Below are positions 1 to 7,009 of a stretch of 34,409 nucleotides of DNA, in pieces (positions within the stretch are counted from its first letter, which is position 1; every line of letters begins with the position of its first letter). Origin of the DNA: Veillonella sp. 3891 (lineage in GTDB: Bacteria; Bacillota; Negativicutes; Veillonellales; Veillonellaceae); contig NZ_RQVE01000017.1 of assembly GCF_003992315.1 (NCBI RefSeq), positions 1 to 34,409 of the forward strand. Reading direction: 5' to 3'. A model generated the notes under the pieces. It saw nothing but the letters and a program-made list of their open reading frames with translations. It searched no databases and was not told the origin of the DNA. Position numbers and translations under genes: made by a program.

Positions 1-64
1 CATATGATTCAGTCCTTTCTTATTTGTGTGGTTACTTATATTGTAAAGCAAACTGAATGATATG
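1..64. repeat. Imperfect inverted repeat at the window edge
   Basis: CATATGATTCAGT (1-13) is the reverse complement of ACTGAATGATATG (52-64) with one mismatch, around a 38-base AT-rich loop. It has no T-run and no gene next to it inside the window, so its role is unknown. The rest of 1-392 holds two hairpins, a short tandem duplication and no gene I can support. Confidence 0.4.
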
Positions 65-91
65 CCTATTTTTATGCATGAAAAAAATATC

Positions 92-121
92 TTGGGGGGA
101 TAGCTTTTGCTGTCCCCCCAA
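92..121 (-). terminator. Strong hairpin with six G-C pairs, terminator-like on the minus strand
   Basis: A 13-pair stem (92-104 with 109-121, one G-T wobble) closes a TTTT loop and has a run of six G-C pairs. Read on the minus strand it is followed by GATA and seven Ts (87-81); there is no T-run on the plus side. It would back up the sstT terminator at 261-289. Confidence 0.5.
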
Positions 122-155
122 AATATATTATAGAACCAAATATATTATAAAACCA
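122..155. repeat. 17-bp tandem duplication
   Basis: Bases 122-138 (AATATATTATAGAACCA) are repeated immediately at 139-155 with one change (G to A). It looks like a slippage duplication in the AT-rich spacer beyond sstT. Confidence 0.6.
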
Positions 156-260
156 GTATATTTATATGTTATTACAGTTCTTATATGAAAGAAACTGAAC
201 AGATTAATTGCTGTCTTCAAAACTTAGGAAAGAGCCAAAATATTATACAAGGTATACTAA

Positions 261-289
261 AAGGACTGGAATATGTTGTGCCAGTCCTT
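261..289 (-). terminator. sstT terminator
   Basis: AAGGACTGG (261-269) pairs with CCAGTCCTT (281-289) around an 11-base loop. On the minus strand the stem runs into TTTTAG. It lies about 100 bases past the sstT stop, with no other gene between. Confidence 0.7.
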
Positions 290-392
290 GTTAGCGCTTA
301 CTTTTATAAGCTATATTGTATTGTATATTCTATTGGGCGTCCCATACCAAAGAACAAGTAGACCTTTCAAACGCTATGTATGAATTGTTTTC

Positions 393-1613
393 TTATACTT
401 TGTCTGCTGGATAGCCATTGCGTGCGTAATCTACAGCAGCTGTAAATAAGATATCTGTAGAAGAGTTTAAGGCTGTTTCAGTGGAGTCTTGGATCACACC
501 AATGATGAAACCAACACCTACCACTTGCATAGCTACGTCGTTGGAAATGCCGAATAGGGAACAAGCTAATGGAATCAATAATAGGGAACCACCAGCTACA
601 CCAGAGGCACCGCAAGCGGAGATAGTAGCAATAATGCTAAGCAAGATAGCAGTAGCTAGGTCTACTTGAATCCCCAATGTAGATACAGCAGCCAATGCCA
701 TTACTGTGATCGTGATGGCTGCACCCCCCATGTTGATAGTAGCTCCAAGTGGAATGGAAATGGAATACGTATCTGGTGTAATGCCTAAACGTTTTGCTAA
801 ATCCATGTTCACTGGAATGTTCGCAGCGGAACTACGAGTGAAGAAGGCTGTCACACCAGATTCACGAAGACAACGGAATACCAATGGATATGGATTGCGT
901 TTCATCACGATAGCTACGATTAATGGGTTGATGATGAGTGCTACCGCAAACATACAGCCTAATAATACTAATAATAATTTACCGTATGTCAGTAAAGCAC
1001 CTAATCCATTTTCGCCGATGGATTGAGCCACTAAACCCATGATACCAAGGGGAGCAAATTTGATGATCCATTGTACAGCTAGTGTGATTGCATCAGAGAT
1101 AGAAGACATCACATCTTTTGTTTCATTTGCTGCATGGCGAAGAGCGAAACCAAATAATAAAGCCCAACCAAGAATACCGATGTAGTTACCACCTAAGATG
1201 GCTTTCACAGGATTTTCTACGATATTTGTTAATAAGGTAGAAAGTACAGCGGTGATACCGCTAGGAGGTGCTGTATCGGCTGGAGATGCGGATAATAACA
1301 AGGTAGTTGGGAATAAGAAACTGCCTACTACAGCGATAGCTGCGGATGCAAATGTACCGATTAAATACAAGACGATAATGGAACGCATGCCTGTTTTTTG
1401 ACCAGATCGATGGCGGCTAACTGCTGCGATGACCAAGAAAAATACTAATACCGGTGCCACACCTTTTAATGCACCTACGAAGATGGTACCTAATAAAGAT
1501 AACTTCACAGCGTTTTCTGGTGACCATACGGCAATACCGGTACCGATTAAGAGGCCTATGCAGATCTGCTGGATAAGGCTAAATTTATTGATAAATTGAA
1601 ATAATGCCCTCAT
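393..1613 (-). CDS. sstT: Serine/threonine:Na+ symporter SstT
   Basis: Inner-membrane sodium-coupled symporter of the dicarboxylate/amino acid:cation (glutamate transporter) family, taking up serine and threonine. The 406-residue product matches the usual length (about 410). Family landmarks are [19 protein letters not shown], a GQKT loop, the serine-rich hairpin [12 protein letters not shown], the sodium-site segment [13 protein letters not shown], and a C-terminal [14 protein letters not shown] followed by [14 protein letters not shown] start at the ATG at 1613 because AAGGAG lies seven bases before it, although the frame stays open to 1682. That longer start would fall on the promoter -10. 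The gene is transcribed alone and diverges from the menaquinone methyltransferase. Serine import would feed pyruvate formation in an organism living on amino and organic acids. That last point is inference. Confidence 0.92.
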   Translation of the reverse strand: MRALFQFINKFSLIQQICIGLLIGTGIAVWSPENAVKLSLLGTIFVGALKGVAPVLVFFLVIAAVSRHRSGQKTGMRSIIVLYLIGTFASAAIAVVGSFLFPTTLLLSASPADTAPPSGITAVLSTLLTNIVENPVKAILGGNYIGILGWALLFGFALRHAANETKDVMSSISDAITLAVQWIIKFAPLGIMGLVAQSIGENGLGALLTYGKLLLVLLGCMFAVALIINPLIVAIVMKRNPYPLVFRCLRESGVTAFFTRSSAANIPVNMDLAKRLGITPDTYSISIPLGATINMGGAAITITVMALAAVSTLGIQVDLATAILLSIIATISACGASGVAGGSLLLIPLACSLFGISNDVAMQVVGVGFIIGVIQDSTETALNSSTDILFTAAVDYARNGYPADKV

Positions 1614-1682
1614 AGAAAACTCCTTATACTTATAAATACTTAAAATCGAGTACAAATATCTACTCATAAAAGACATAAGCAC

Positions 1683-1711
1683 ATTATAAACGGAATAGAT
1701 TCTTTTGGCAA
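1683..1711 (-). promoter_or_regulatory. sstT promoter
   Basis: On the minus strand, TTGCCA (1711-1706), a 17-base spacer and TATAAT (1688-1683). This gives a 5' leader of about 60 bases before the start at 1613. Confidence 0.7.
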
Positions 1712-1754
1712 GAGAAAAAAATCACAAATTATGGAATATCCTTAGCCATTCGTG

Positions 1755-1760
1755 TATAAT
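1755..1760 (+). promoter_or_regulatory. Likely -10 of the menaquinone methyltransferase promoter
   Basis: A perfect TATAAT lies 32 bases before the chosen GTG start. I see no good -35 at the right distance, so an activator or a weak -35 is possible. Confidence 0.45.
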
Positions 1761-1791
1761 GGATAACGGTATAATTAACTGGAGGTATATT

Positions 1792-2511
1792 GTGGAATTT
1801 AAAACACATGAAGATAAAAAAGCCTATGTGCAAGATGTATTTTCTCATATTGCGAAACATTACGATATGATGAATACCTTATTGAGCTTTAACCAAGATG
1901 CACGGTGGCGTAAATTTGCTATCGAGCAATTAGAACTGACAGAAGGTATGCGACTAGCTGATATTGCATGTGGTACCTGTATGTTGACAAAAACTGCATT
2001 ACAAGAGATTCCGTCCTTACATGTAGAAGGACTTGACTTTAGTCCTGAGATGCTTGCAGTTGGACAAAATCGGTTAGAGAAAGAAGGATATACAGATCGT
2101 GTGACCTTAACCCAAGGGGATGCGATGGATTTACCTTATGAAAGCAATTCTTTTGATGGAGCCGTATCTGGTTTTGCCTTGCGCAATGTGCCAAGCATTG
2201 AACAAACGATTCGAGAAATGAAACGTGTTGTTAAACCAGGTGGCAAAGTAGTTACTTTGGAATTAGCAAAGCCAACTATGTTTGGATTTAAACAAGCCTA
2301 TTATTTATATTTTGAAAAGATTTTGCCTGTGCTGGGTAAATTGAGTCGTGATCAATCATCCTATGCGTGGCTCCCAGAATCCTTGCGCCGGTATGTGGGG
2401 CAAGAAGGTGTGCTTCAAATTTTTAAAGATGTGGGACTACAAGATGCTAAGTATTTTGAACTTACAGGGGGTATTGTAGCAGTTCATGTGGGCACTGTGC
2501 CAAAAGAATAG
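1792..2511 (+). CDS. ubiE: Demethylmenaquinone methyltransferase (UbiE/MenG)
   Basis: SAM-dependent C-methyltransferase for the last step of menaquinone synthesis, demethylmenaquinone to menaquinone, at the cytoplasmic face of the membrane. The start is GTG at 1792, six bases after GGAGG (1781-1785). The upstream in-frame ATG at 1705 lies before the likely -10 and would give an extra 29 residues with no family match. Length is 239 residues, normal for the family. Visible motifs are FSHIAKHYDMMN near the N-terminus, SAM motif I around residues 56-65 (LADIACGTCM), GLDFSPEML, GDAMDLPYESNSFD, FALRNV and REMKRVVKPGG. One oddity is that motif I reads CGTC where CGTG is usual, so Cys63 replaces a glycine. 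It implies that this anaerobe makes menaquinone for electron transport. It stands alone and ends at a shared terminator. Confidence 0.92.
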   Translation: MEFKTHEDKKAYVQDVFSHIAKHYDMMNTLLSFNQDARWRKFAIEQLELTEGMRLADIACGTCMLTKTALQEIPSLHVEGLDFSPEMLAVGQNRLEKEGYTDRVTLTQGDAMDLPYESNSFDGAVSGFALRNVPSIEQTIREMKRVVKPGGKVVTLELAKPTMFGFKQAYYLYFEKILPVLGKLSRDQSSYAWLPESLRRYVGQEGVLQIFKDVGLQDAKYFELTGGIVAVHVGTVPKE

Positions 2512-2513
2512 AA

Positions 2514-2550
2514 AAAAGCTGTCATCCACGGCGATGTGATGACAGCTTTT
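2514..2550. terminator. Bidirectional terminator between convergent genes
   Basis: AAAAGCTGTCAT (2514-2525) pairs with ATGACAGCTTTT (2539-2550). The stem has A and T ends on both sides, so it can serve the methyltransferase on the plus strand and the SOD-like gene on the minus strand. Confidence 0.85.
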
Positions 2551-2557
2551 ATTTGTT

Positions 2558-3190
2558 TTATTCATGTCCAAAGCGATTTGGATTTTTTAATGTTTCTTCA
2601 TAGATATGATTTACAATCTTCCAGTTCACAATGGTGAAGAAGTTGTTAATATATTCTTCACGGCTGGAATGGGAATACATATACTCCCATAGATTGATAC
2701 CTAATATTGCAGTTTGCATATCCATAACTGGATTATCCTGTTCTTTGGTGGAAGTAATGGAAAGGGTATTATCAGGGTTGATGACAAGCCAAGTCCATCC
2801 ATTACCAATATGAGCGAGAGCCTCGTCAGTAAACTGTTTTTGGAATGTTTCCAAGGAACCAAAGCATCGATTGATAGCATCTTTGATTGCTCCGTCGATA
2901 GTACTTGTATTCGGGCTTGTTAAGGTGTGCAAAAATAAGGTTAGATTCTTATAGGTACCACCATAGACCTGAATGTCTTGACGAATTTCTTGTGGTACAT
3001 GGCTTAGACCACCTAGTAGACAATCGATATGGCCGAAACGAAGGTCTGGAAAGTCTTCTACTAGTTCATTAAGTTGAGATATGGCATGGCTGTATACATT
3101 AGTATACAAAGACGTGAGTATTTCTCTGTCGATGATTGGCTCTAAGGCACGGTCAGAATAAAGCAGTGGTTCTAATTCAAAATATTTCAT
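2558..3190 (-). CDS. Superoxide-dismutase-fold protein lacking all metal ligands
   Basis: Clear homologue of Fe/Mn superoxide dismutases across its whole 210 residues: ALEP-IDRE near residue 16, VPQEIR at 65, NGW-WLV at 130, KEQDNPVM at 149, ILGINLWEY at 162 and FFTIVNW at 184. Laid against the E. coli enzyme from memory, without gaps around the sites, the four metal ligands are gone: first His is Leu28, second His is Leu83 (NLTLF for NHSLF), Asp is Asn166 and last His is Tyr170 (WEY for WEH). The second-shell His/Tyr of the HHTKHHQTY segment are also replaced; the gateway Gln is kept (Gln151). It therefore should not bind Fe or Mn in the normal way or dismutate superoxide. The start is ATG 3190, with GGAGG five bases upstream; a GTG at 3196 overlaps that site. 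A Fur-like box lies just upstream. The function is unknown and could be structural or binding. Confidence 0.85.
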   Translation of the reverse strand: MKYFELEPLLYSDRALEPIIDREILTSLYTNVYSHAISQLNELVEDFPDLRFGHIDCLLGGLSHVPQEIRQDIQVYGGTYKNLTLFLHTLTSPNTSTIDGAIKDAINRCFGSLETFQKQFTDEALAHIGNGWTWLVINPDNTLSITSTKEQDNPVMDMQTAILGINLWEYMYSHSSREEYINNFFTIVNWKIVNHIYEETLKNPNRFGHE

Positions 3191-3213
3191 GGACACCTCC
3201 GTTGCAAAGACTT

Positions 3214-3232
3214 GATAATGATATGTATTATC
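3214..3232 (-). promoter_or_regulatory. Fur-like operator
   Basis: GATAATGATATGTATTATC matches the classical 19-bp Fur consensus at 16 of 19 positions and is nearly symmetrical. It lies 24 bases upstream of the SOD-like start and just downstream of its predicted promoter, where a bound repressor would block it. PerR or another Fur-family protein is an alternative reader. Confidence 0.65.
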
Positions 3233-3244
3233 ATAGTTAACTAT

Positions 3245-3273
3245 ATGGTAATAGATAGGGAATTAAAAGTCAA
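3245..3273 (-). promoter_or_regulatory. Promoter of the SOD-like gene
   Basis: On the minus strand, TTGACT (3273-3268), a 17-base spacer and TACCAT (3250-3245). The expected start of transcription is about six bases before the Fur-like box. Confidence 0.5.
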
Positions 3274-3318
3274 GAAGCAAAGGATGTTTAAAAGATGCTT
3301 TCTATATACAATTGCACA

Positions 3319-3347
3319 TTGAATAAACAATACAAAATCGGTATAAT
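3319..3347 (+). promoter_or_regulatory. Promoter of the secreted hypothetical gene
   Basis: TTGAAT (3319-3324), 17 bases, TATAAT (3342-3347), about 50 bases upstream of the ATG at 3400. Confidence 0.6.
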
Positions 3348-3399
3348 AAGAGATAATCAAAATACATGGAGTTACATCAATGGTTGAAAGGAGTTTTGT

Positions 3400-3990
3400 A
3401 TGAAAACACAAAGTAAACATTGGATACTAGGCGCTGCCATTGTTGGTGTGATAGCTTTAAGTCAAACGGCGTATGCGGCACAAGATCCGTTAATGTTACC
3501 AGAGCAAGAAGGCTTACAAGTCATTTCAGAAATACAAGCTAAGATTACAGTGGAGAGTCCCAACTGGGAAGTAAAGCAAGTGGTGGATACCTTTGCTAAC
3601 TATGGGCAAGATCATAGTAAACAATTATATGAATTGCAAACACATCAAGTTATTTCTGCAGGGCAATTGGACGTCATTAATGCATTGTATTATATGAATG
3701 TGCGGAAAAACTTTTACATTGAAAGCCATCGCTGGAAAAAAGATAGCTATGGAAGAAAAGTGTTAAATAGTTTATACGCAGATTATCAAAACTATCTGAA
3801 TAGTCATCGCTATGTACCAGCCAATGAAGTAGATGCCTATAAGGAAGAATTTTTAGGGATTTTGGCACGTCATGCAGAGAAAGTGCACAATGATGAATTG
3901 CGTACATATATGAACGAAATGGTCATCTTTGGTTTAGAACAAGCTATGAAAGATCATAACCCTTCCGTAAAAGAATACAAAGGAAAATAA
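3400..3990 (+). CDS. Secreted protein of unknown function
   Basis: I do not recognise this 196-residue protein. It has a clear Sec signal peptide: a basic start (MKTQSKHW), a hydrophobic core, and a likely signal peptidase I cut after AYA at residues 24-26. The mature part is hydrophilic, without cysteines or internal membrane segments, and looks mostly helical with many aromatic residues and a Lys-rich C-terminus (EYKGK). In a diderm it would be periplasmic or surface-exposed. AAAGGAG lies before the ATG. It has its own promoter and terminator, so it is a single-gene unit between the divergent SOD-like gene and the xanthine permease. Nothing in the context gives a function. Confidence 0.75.
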   Translation: MKTQSKHWILGAAIVGVIALSQTAYAAQDPLMLPEQEGLQVISEIQAKITVESPNWEVKQVVDTFANYGQDHSKQLYELQTHQVISAGQLDVINALYYMNVRKNFYIESHRWKKDSYGRKVLNSLYADYQNYLNSHRYVPANEVDAYKEEFLGILARHAEKVHNDELRTYMNEMVIFGLEQAMKDHNPSVKEYKGK

Positions 3991-3993
3991 GCC

Positions 3994-4021
3994 TTAGCCT
4001 ACTCGTCATAGAGTAGGCTAA
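3994..4021 (+). terminator. Terminator of the secreted hypothetical gene
   Basis: An 11-pair stem, TTAGCCTACTC with GAGTAGGCTAA, closes a six-base loop and is followed by TTTTTT. Its T-run merges into the -35 of the next promoter (TTGACA at 4026). Confidence 0.9.
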
Positions 4022-4025
4022 TTTT

Positions 4026-4054
4026 TTGACAAATTATATAAGTTATGGTTTAAT
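4026..4054 (+). promoter_or_regulatory. Promoter of the xanthine/purine permease
   Basis: TTGACA (4026-4031), a 17-base spacer, TTTAAT (4049-4054), with an extended -10 TGG at 4046-4048. Confidence 0.65.
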
Positions 4055-4062
4055 GTAATGGT

Positions 4063-4079
4063 GTTGTAATTAGTACAAC
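4063..4079 (+). promoter_or_regulatory. Candidate operator palindrome
   Basis: GTTGTA (4063-4068), five bases, TACAAC (4074-4079): a perfect 6-5-6 inverted repeat at the predicted transcription start of the permease gene. Its position suits a repressor site. I know no regulator for it, and the space before the gene shows no purine riboswitch. Confidence 0.4.
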
Positions 4080-4113
4080 TTCTTAATAATGTAGAAACGA
4101 ATGGAGAGATGAC

Positions 4114-5433
4114 ATGAGTGAAATCGCGAAACAGGTCCATCCTGTTGACGAAATGTTACCCCTATCTAAGTTGTTTTCCTATGGACTACAACACGTATTG
4201 GCTATGTATGCTGGTGCAGTAGCGGTGCCTATTATTTTGGCGAATGCATTGGGACTATCAACACAGGATTTAATACGCCTCATTAATGCGGATTTATTTG
4301 CCTGTGGTATTGCCACATTGATTCAAACCTTAGGAATAGGACCAGTAGGTGCACGCATTCCTATGATTCAAGGCGTTACTTTTGCATCGGTAGCACCTAT
4401 GATTATTATCGGAACAGAGCATGGTTTACCAGCTGTATATGGTGCCATCATTGTGGCAGGATTATTTACCTTTTTGATTGCTCCTTATTTTAGTCGTCTC
4501 ATTCGATTATTTCCGCCTGTAGTAACGGGGACGATAGTTACTATTATCGGTATTAGCTTGATGCCTGTAGCCATCATGTGGATTGCCGGCGTATCTCCGG
4601 AAGATCCGAACTATGCTAGCTCCACGAATCTATGGTTAGCAGGATTAACATTACTCATTGTAGTATTAGTCAATCGATTTGCAAAAGGTTTTCTCAGCAA
4701 TTTATCTGTTCTCATCGGATTATTGGGGGGGACTATCATCGCCTATTTCTTAGGCGTTGTCAACTTTACAGAAGTTGGCCAATCAGATTGGTTTGGTATT
4801 GTGACACCATTAGCGTTTGGTATACCTACCTTTGATGTGAGTTCTATCATCGCTATGCTTGTGGTCATGTCTGTCTGTATGGTAGAGACCACGGGAGATG
4901 CCATTGCTATAGGTGAAATTGTGGATAAAAAAGTGGACAAGAAAACATTGAGCTCTTGTTTACAAGCGGATGGATTGTCTACTTGTATTGGAGGGTTTTT
5001 AAATAGTTTTCCTTATACGGCATTTGCACAAAACATTGGCTTGATTGCAGTAACGAATGTGAAAAGCCGTTTCGTGGTGGCTACATCTGGTGTAATCTTG
5101 ATGGTGTTAGGATTGTTCCCTAAATTGGCTGCTGTAGTAGCATCCATTCCGAGTCCTGTATTGGGTGGTGCAGGGATCGCTATGTTTGGTATGATTATTG
5201 CTAGTGGTATCCGTTCCTTAGGAAAGGTTGAGTATGAGGATAATCATAACTTAGTGATTGTGGCTTTAAGCATTGGTGTGGCTATGATTCCTATCGGAGC
5301 CCCTCAGTTTTATCATAATTTTCCACCTGCTGCAAAAATTATTTTTGAAAGTGGGATTACCTTTGGCAGCATCTTAGCTGTCGTGTTAAACATGGTCTTT
5401 AACGGACTAGGCCATACAGATACAAAAGAATAA
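4114..5433 (+). CDS. pbuX: NCS2-family xanthine/purine permease
   Basis: Inner-membrane nucleobase:cation symporter of the NCS2 (NAT) family, 439 residues with about 14 predicted membrane segments. Family marks are LQHVLAMYAGAVAVP near residue 25, MIQGVTFASVAPM near 84, METTGDAIAIGEI-type text (VETTGD at 257-262) with the conserved Glu, and the NAT signature QNIGLIAVT at 306-314 followed by KSRFVV. A signature starting with Gln-Asn fits the xanthine/uric acid branch rather than uracil permeases, so xanthine is the best guess; guanine or urate cannot be excluded. The length equals Bacillus PbuX. GGAGAG precedes the ATG. It has its own promoter, a palindromic candidate operator and a terminator, so it is a stand-alone salvage transporter. 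Confidence 0.87.
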   Translation: MSEIAKQVHPVDEMLPLSKLFSYGLQHVLAMYAGAVAVPIILANALGLSTQDLIRLINADLFACGIATLIQTLGIGPVGARIPMIQGVTFASVAPMIIIGTEHGLPAVYGAIIVAGLFTFLIAPYFSRLIRLFPPVVTGTIVTIIGISLMPVAIMWIAGVSPEDPNYASSTNLWLAGLTLLIVVLVNRFAKGFLSNLSVLIGLLGGTIIAYFLGVVNFTEVGQSDWFGIVTPLAFGIPTFDVSSIIAMLVVMSVCMVETTGDAIAIGEIVDKKVDKKTLSSCLQADGLSTCIGGFLNSFPYTAFAQNIGLIAVTNVKSRFVVATSGVILMVLGLFPKLAAVVASIPSPVLGGAGIAMFGMIIASGIRSLGKVEYEDNHNLVIVALSIGVAMIPIGAPQFYHNFPPAAKIIFESGITFGSILAVVLNMVFNGLGHTDTKE

Positions 5434-5466
5434 TTGCTTTTACCTGTAAACGTTGATGAAAGAATG

Positions 5467-5518
5467 AGCACGTCTCTAAAGAAATACATTTATTGTGTTT
5501 CAAGATGACGTGCTTTTT
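5467..5518 (+). terminator. Two-tier terminator after the xanthine permease
   Basis: An outer stem AGCACGTC (5467-5474) with GACGTGCT (5507-5514) encloses an inner stem GAAATACA (5481-5488) with TGTGTTTC (5494-5501). TTTTT follows the outer stem. Bases 5434-5466 and 5519-5596 hold nothing else I can support beyond two TATAAT-like hexamers (5545, 5575) before the MOSC gene. Confidence 0.8.
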
Positions 5519-5596
5519 ATTATAGATTTACTGTGTAAACGTGATATAATAAGGATTATATAGGTAATTTTAAATATAATAATCTAAGGAGATATA

Positions 5597-6046
5597 ATGG
5601 ACGCAAAAATTATTGCTATTTCAATTAGCAGAGCAAAAGGACAAAAGAAAACAAACATCCCAGAAGCGGAGTTAGTCGTAAATCATGGTATTGAAGGCGA
5701 TGCTCATGCAGGTCCATGGCACCGTCAATTGAGCTTGCTTGGCATTGAAAGTATCGAGTTAATGCGTAAAAGTGGGGCTGATGTAAACCCTGGAGATTTT
5801 GCAGAAAACATTACGGTAGAAGGTTTGACTTTATTCCAATTACCAGTGGGAACTAAATTAGCCTTAGGCAAAACGATTGTAGAAGTTACGCAAATCGGTA
5901 AAGAGTGCCATCAAGGTTGCGAAATTATGCAACAAGTAGGAAGTTGCATTATGCCTACACAAGGGATTTTTGGCCGTGTTTTAGAAGGCGGAAAGATTCA
6001 AGTAGGCGATGCAGTGTGTATTGTTGAGGAGCCAGTCAATGCGTGA
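5597..6046 (+). CDS. MOSC-domain protein
   Basis: Small (149-residue) MOSC domain protein, the C-terminal module of molybdenum cofactor sulfurases that handles sulfur carried on a cysteine. Landmarks are NHGIEGDAHAG near residue 30, RQLSLL, DFAENITVEG, LPVGTKLALG, the conserved cysteine in IGKECHQGCEI, and GIFGRVLEGG. Stand-alone MOSC proteins often sit with molybdopterin genes, and here moaA follows with an eight-base overlap (ATGCGTGA), so the two are translationally coupled. A role in molybdenum cofactor maturation or delivery is inferred from that coupling. The exact reaction of the stand-alone family is not settled. AAGGAG precedes the ATG. Confidence 0.85.
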   Translation: MDAKIIAISISRAKGQKKTNIPEAELVVNHGIEGDAHAGPWHRQLSLLGIESIELMRKSGADVNPGDFAENITVEGLTLFQLPVGTKLALGKTIVEVTQIGKECHQGCEIMQQVGSCIMPTQGIFGRVLEGGKIQVGDAVCIVEEPVNA

Positions 6047-7001
6047 TAGCCAAGGGCGTGTCATTGAGTATGCCCGTATATCCTTAACGGAGGCGTGTAA
6101 TTTTTGTTGTGCCTATTGTCGGCCACAGGAGATTACAGAGGCTATGGCGCCAGTCTTGCCACCAAGCTTTTGGTTGCCACTCTTAGAGTCACTGCACTTA
6201 TGTGGCGTTAAAGCTTTGCGCTTAACTGGGGGCGAGCCCTTGTTGTATCCACATTTATATGAGCTGTTAGAGCATATACGTGAGGGCCAATGGTTTACCG
6301 ATATTTCTATGACGACCAATGGTAGCCTATTAGAAACACAGGCAGAACGCTTGTTTACAGCTGGGGTACAACGACTGAATATTAGTTTAGACTCTGTGGA
6401 AGAAGAAGGCTTTGCCAAGGCGGTAGGTCGCAATGGACAATTAGCTGGCGTACTTCGCGGTATAGAAGCTGCAAAGACGGCGGGCTTTCAAAGTATAAAA
6501 ATCAATACTGTAGTGCAGGCGCCATTTTCTGACAAAGAAGTGGAAACCTTATTGCACTATGGAAAAGAATGGGATGTGGTATGGCGATTTATTGAATATA
6601 TGCCATTCCAAGGAAAACAAAGTCATGTGCCCACCTTTGGAGAATGGAAGGTGCAGATTGAACGCATTGTGGGATCTGAGCTAAAGCCTGTTACAGACCG
6701 ATTGGGATTTGGCCCAGCTCAATACTTCCAATTACCAGATGGACAACGAATTGGCTTTATTTTTCCTTTGTCCAATCAATATTGCTCTTCTTGTAATCGC
6801 ATTCGTTTCACTGCAGATGGATCGTTACGCTTATGTTTGTTACGTGATGATGATCTAGATTTGCGTGGACTTATACAAAATGGTGGAACGCCACAGACTA
6901 TATTGCATTGCATTGAAGAGGCATTACAGGGTCGGTATGCGAGTCATGATGGAAATTCCATTGAAAAAGTGGAACGTCCTATGTGGCGTATCGGCGGTTA
7001 G
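6039..7001 (+). CDS. moaA: GTP 3',8-cyclase MoaA
   Basis: Radical-SAM enzyme for the first step of molybdenum cofactor synthesis, GTP to 3',8-cyclo-7,8-dihydro-GTP. It carries both 4Fe-4S sites: CX3CX2C at Cys20, Cys24 and Cys27, and CX2CX13C at Cys249, Cys252 and Cys266. The catalytic C-terminal GG tail is present (MWRIGG). The segment LRLTGGEPLLYPHL is the radical-SAM GGE motif. I start at ATG 6039, six bases after GAGGAG; the frame is open 30 bases further up, but that adds no family sequence. Length is 320 residues, normal. It overlaps the MOSC gene, and its stop codon lies inside the ribosome site of galM. No moaC, moaE or mogA lies in this window, so the rest of the pathway must be elsewhere. 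Confidence 0.93.
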   Translation: MRDSQGRVIEYARISLTEACNFCCAYCRPQEITEAMAPVLPPSFWLPLLESLHLCGVKALRLTGGEPLLYPHLYELLEHIREGQWFTDISMTTNGSLLETQAERLFTAGVQRLNISLDSVEEEGFAKAVGRNGQLAGVLRGIEAAKTAGFQSIKINTVVQAPFSDKEVETLLHYGKEWDVVWRFIEYMPFQGKQSHVPTFGEWKVQIERIVGSELKPVTDRLGFGPAQYFQLPDGQRIGFIFPLSNQYCSSCNRIRFTADGSLRLCLLRDDDLDLRGLIQNGGTPQTILHCIEEALQGRYASHDGNSIEKVERPMWRIGG

Positions 7002-7009
7002 GAGTTATG

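Noticed and set aside
185-361. 58-codon plus-strand frame in the first spacer
   Set aside because: It has no ribosome site and runs straight through the sstT terminator; the composition looks like spacer.
2558-3190. Calling this gene a working superoxide dismutase
   Set aside because: All four metal ligands are replaced, so only the fold can be supported.
3994-4113. Purine riboswitch before the xanthine permease
   Set aside because: The space holds a terminator, a promoter and a palindrome; no purine aptamer core or three-way junction could be fitted.
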